From: Firmicutes bacterium UBA5486
Lineage (GTDB): Bacteria; Bacillota; UBA4882; UBA10575
NCBI GenBank assembly: GCA_002427045.1
Contig: DIPO01000059.1
Coordinates: 46,438-110,437 of the forward strand
Direction: 5' to 3'
DNA: 64,000 bases
Shown: piece by piece, positions 61,570 through 64,000 of the stretch
Numbering within the stretch: the first letter of the stretch is position 1
How the letters are laid out: every line of letters begins with the position of its first letter
Position numbers and translations under genes: made by a program
Notes under the pieces: generated by a model
Databases searched by the model: none
What the model was told of the DNA's origin: nothing
Seen by the model: the letters and a program-made list of their open reading frames with translations, nothing else

Positions 61570-62811
61570 ATGAGCACAGATAATTCAATTTTTACTGAAA
61601 TACCTGAAGAAAATTTAAAGAAATGGCCATCATTTACTGTTTTTATTTCAACTTTACTAATTCAGATCACAAGCCTAATGTTTGGGTTTAACCTTCGTTT
61701 ATTAACTGATTTTAAGACCTTTGTTGTATCCATAATTATTGCGGATGCGATCTTATTCGGACTTTTTTTCGTATCCGGTTATGTGGGGATGAAAAGAAGA
61801 CTCCCAACAGCAACTTTATTTAGCAGAATCTTTGGGAATATGGGATGTAAGCTGATAATGATCGTAATGCTTCCCCTTGGTTTGATTTGGATCGCTTGGA
61901 TGACTGAGATGGTAACAAAATCATTATTGGGATTATTTCCAGCATTAAATTATCTATATCTTGTGATTGCGATTATCGGCATTTCGGTCTTAAGTTCGAT
62001 TAAAGATATAAAAGGGATGGAGATCAGTAGTTATATTCAAGTCCCGATTGTGCTATTCATGATTATTGCCGCGTGTATCAGGTTATTTACAAATGGAGTG
62101 AAAGTAGCGGCGGTTTCACCAGTAGAAAAAATTAATCTTGCTCAAAGTGTGAATTATGTCTTATTAACGTGGATTAATTTTTTACCTTTTTACTCTGATT
62201 ACACAAGATTTGTTAAATCCAAAAAGGATCTTGCTCTTTCTACGGGATTATGTTGGGGTATCATTTATACCTTAGTAATGATTGCCGGGGGCTTGTTTGC
62301 CTCTTGTGGTGGTAATAATTTTGATCTGCTTAAGATCCTAAGAATTGCCGGGATGCCTGTTTATGTTGGGGTAATTATTATGTCGCTTTGTACCTGGACC
62401 TTTAATGATCGGAGTTTATACGCTTACAGTATTGCGATTAATTTTATAACCGGTAAAGAAAAATATAATAAGCTCTTTATTATCATCGGGGGAGCGGTTG
62501 CAGTAGTCTTGGCCTGCTTTGGTATTAATGATCGGATTCTGATTATTTTAAATGGTATTGGAAGAATCTTTGTACCACTATTGGCTATATTTATTTACTT
62601 TTATTATGTTGCCATTTTCAAGAGCTCAGATAAAGAAAGCGCAGTGCATTCATTTAATTACCAACCCTTTGTCTCTTGGATCTTTGGGATCTTAATCAGT
62701 TTTTTGACAAATAATAAGTTAATACTCTCCTTTATAGCTAGTTTTAGCATGTGTTATCTCTTAGACAAGTTAGCCCCCTTTAAACTTGCTAAGAAAGAAA
62801 TTAAGGAGTGA
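61570..62811 (+). CDS. NCS1-type purine/cytosine permease
   Basis: This 413-residue membrane protein has about twelve hydrophobic segments. PSFTVFISTLLIQITSLMFG at the start, GMKRRLPTATLFSRIFGNMG and LTWINFLPFYSDYTRFVKSKKD match the nucleobase:cation symporter-1 (CodB-like) pattern, and TWTFNDRSLYAYSIAI the later conserved helix. It would import a nucleobase or related compound with a proton or sodium ion. It lies nine bases after the phosphodiesterase gene, with the FGGY kinase gene directly after it. Confidence 0.85.
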   Translation: MSTDNSIFTEIPEENLKKWPSFTVFISTLLIQITSLMFGFNLRLLTDFKTFVVSIIIADAILFGLFFVSGYVGMKRRLPTATLFSRIFGNMGCKLIMIVMLPLGLIWIAWMTEMVTKSLLGLFPALNYLYLVIAIIGISVLSSIKDIKGMEISSYIQVPIVLFMIIAACIRLFTNGVKVAAVSPVEKINLAQSVNYVLLTWINFLPFYSDYTRFVKSKKDLALSTGLCWGIIYTLVMIAGGLFASCGGNNFDLLKILRIAGMPVYVGVIIMSLCTWTFNDRSLYAYSIAINFITGKEKYNKLFIIIGGAVAVVLACFGINDRILIILNGIGRIFVPLLAIFIYFYYVAIFKSSDKESAVHSFNYQPFVSWIFGILISFLTNNKLILSFIASFSMCYLLDKLAPFKLAKKEIKE

Positions 62812-62815
62812 GCTA

Positions 62816-64000
62816 ATGATCATTGGTGTAGATATTGGAACATCTAATATAAAAGCAGGGACAATTATTGATGGCGCTTATTATTCATCTAAATATAGCT
62901 ATAACACATATTATCAGGGTGATACTGCAGAGCAAGACCCGACTGACTATATTAATGGGGCTGTATATTGTATAAAAAGTCTTTTAGCAAAGATTAGCCC
63001 TAGAAAGAAACCGGAGGCAATTGTTTTTAGTGGACATTCTCCTTCGTTAGTAGCTGTTGATGAAGAGGGGAAGGCATTGGGCAGAGCCATAATCTGGCAG
63101 GATAAAAGGGCTTTTAAGGAAGTGGAATTTATCAATGAGAGATTAGGCCTTAATGCAAATGCTTCGTTTAATGAAGCAAAGATCCTCTGGCTAAAAAATA
63201 ATCAGCCCGACTTATATAAGGCAACCTATAAATTTTTACAACCAAAAGACTTTGTGCTCTGCTGCTTTACTAAACAGTTTTTAATTGATGAAGCAACGGC
63301 GACAACGATGGCTACCTATAATAGAGAATATCAAGATTTTGCTCTGTTGCAAAGTTTAGGTTTAGAGAAAAGAAAAATGCCTGATCTTGTTCAATCCTCT
63401 TTTATTATTGATGGGATAGTAAGTGAATATGCAAATGCCTTAGGGATTGATAAAGAAACCAAGATTGTTACCGGTGGGATTGATGCCTTCTGTGAAGCTC
63501 TAGGGTGTGGTGTATATGATGAAAAGCATATGGGGGAAATGACGGGAACTTCTACCTGTATATTTAGTTGTTCTGAAAGTAGGACCTTTCTTGAGTATGA
63601 ACCACCTTATCATGTTATTGAGGGAAAACATCTGAATGTTCTCCCGCTATCCTGTAGCGGAGGAACTATTGAGTGGTTTTTTACCAGAATATTAGAGAAA
63701 AAGATGGAACCTGGGATCTTGAAAGAGATTAATGATTCTTTGCTGACTACATCTCTGGCTTCTCGTTTAATTTTTATCCCCTATATCATGGGCGCCAGGA
63801 GCCCTTATTGGGATGATAGTGCTAAGGGCTGTTTTATTGGTTTAAGTAAGGATGATACAATCCAGACTATGTACCGGAGTGTACTTGAAGGTTTGGCTTT
63901 TGACCTGAGGCAGAATATAGAATTGTTAGATAAAAAAGAGGCGATCAACAGGGTATATGCAACCGGTGGCGGTAACAGGAATGAAAAATGGCTGCAAATA
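62816..64000 (+). CDS. FGGY-family carbohydrate kinase (partial, runs off the window)
   Basis: This frame is open from ATG 62816 to the window end (395 residues seen, no stop). The N-terminal ATPase half begins MIIGVDIGTSNIKAGTI and has GHSPSLVAVDEEGKALG and IIWQDKRAF. The C-terminal FGGY domain has VTGGIDAFCEALGCGVYD, MTGTSTC, PYIMGARSPYWD and YATGGGNRNEKWLQ. Members phosphorylate xylulose, ribulose, gluconate, glycerol or autoinducer-2; which one is unclear here. AAGGAG lies seven bases upstream, and the gene starts four bases after the permease stop. About 100 residues are probably missing. Confidence 0.9.
   Translation, partial: MIIGVDIGTSNIKAGTIIDGAYYSSKYSYNTYYQGDTAEQDPTDYINGAVYCIKSLLAKISPRKKPEAIVFSGHSPSLVAVDEEGKALGRAIIWQDKRAFKEVEFINERLGLNANASFNEAKILWLKNNQPDLYKATYKFLQPKDFVLCCFTKQFLIDEATATTMATYNREYQDFALLQSLGLEKRKMPDLVQSSFIIDGIVSEYANALGIDKETKIVTGGIDAFCEALGCGVYDEKHMGEMTGTSTCIFSCSESRTFLEYEPPYHVIEGKHLNVLPLSCSGGTIEWFFTRILEKKMEPGILKEINDSLLTTSLASRLIFIPYIMGARSPYWDDSAKGCFIGLSKDDTIQTMYRSVLEGLAFDLRQNIELLDKKEAINRVYATGGGNRNEKWLQI

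Overview
The window looks like chromosomal DNA of a low-to-mid GC, endospore-forming Bacillota. Evidence for sporulation is the tepA–ylzJ–(Na/Pi transporter)–ftsK/spoIIIE cluster and a CgeB-like spore-surface glycosyltransferase. A secreted beta-barrel-like protein ending in Phe is encoded just downstream of a lipoprotein, which hints at a diderm lineage such as Limnochordia/Hydrogenispora-like organisms. That placement is inference; there is no rRNA in the window.

Layout. 1–4.4 kb: a LOG-like nucleotide-binding protein, a DUF4380-type protein and a large UPF0182 membrane protein. 4.9–9.6 kb: lon and mutS2. 9.8–10.1 kb: tRNA-Gly, tRNA-Cys and tRNA-Leu behind a clear promoter. 10.4–13.5 kb: uxaB and uxaA for hexuronate breakdown. 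13.6–32.2 kb: a glycan island with about nine glycosyltransferases (GT2, GT-D, CgeB-like), an FkbM methyltransferase, UDP-glucose dehydrogenase, a UDP-xylose synthase-like enzyme and a sugar-1-phosphate nucleotidyltransferase. It is interleaved with unrecognised beta-rich proteins, a paralogous pair of coat-like proteins and a clostripain-family protease. I infer that it builds and decorates a cell or spore surface layer.

32.7–45.7 kb is mainly housekeeping: tepA, ylzJ, a Na/Pi cotransporter, spoIIIE, rodZ-like, dnaG, rpoD, tRNA-Asn and tRNA-Met, a Nif3-like protein, two zinc-finger proteins and a rhomboid-like protein without the catalytic residues. 45.9–51.2 kb: the beta-barrel/lipoprotein pair, a stand-alone LigD-type polymerase domain and a ferredoxin-containing aldo/keto reductase.

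51.2–64.0 kb is the most distinctive region. A GntR/UTRA regulator is followed by a complete ECF transporter (S, fused double ATPase, T), a LacD/DeoC-like aldolase, a zinc alcohol dehydrogenase, a PfkB kinase, an ADP-ribosylglycohydrolase-family protein, two lipoproteins (one a phosphodiesterase/pyrophosphatase), an NCS1-type nucleobase permease and an FGGY kinase cut by the window end. The content recalls the E. coli yegTUVW genes, greatly expanded, and suggests an undescribed route for scavenging a nucleoside- or nucleotide-like compound. Similar short inverted motifs lie in the gntR promoter and upstream of the aldolase.

Intergenic DNA carries several families of dispersed repeats. The best is a ~92-bp nested palindrome with a conserved loop and exchangeable arms (five copies, one hybrid). 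One copy sits inside a 245-bp element with ~45-bp terminal inverted repeats. Other families are a CGAG-rich short repeat, a CCCCAGC-headed repeat and a ~75-bp repeat.
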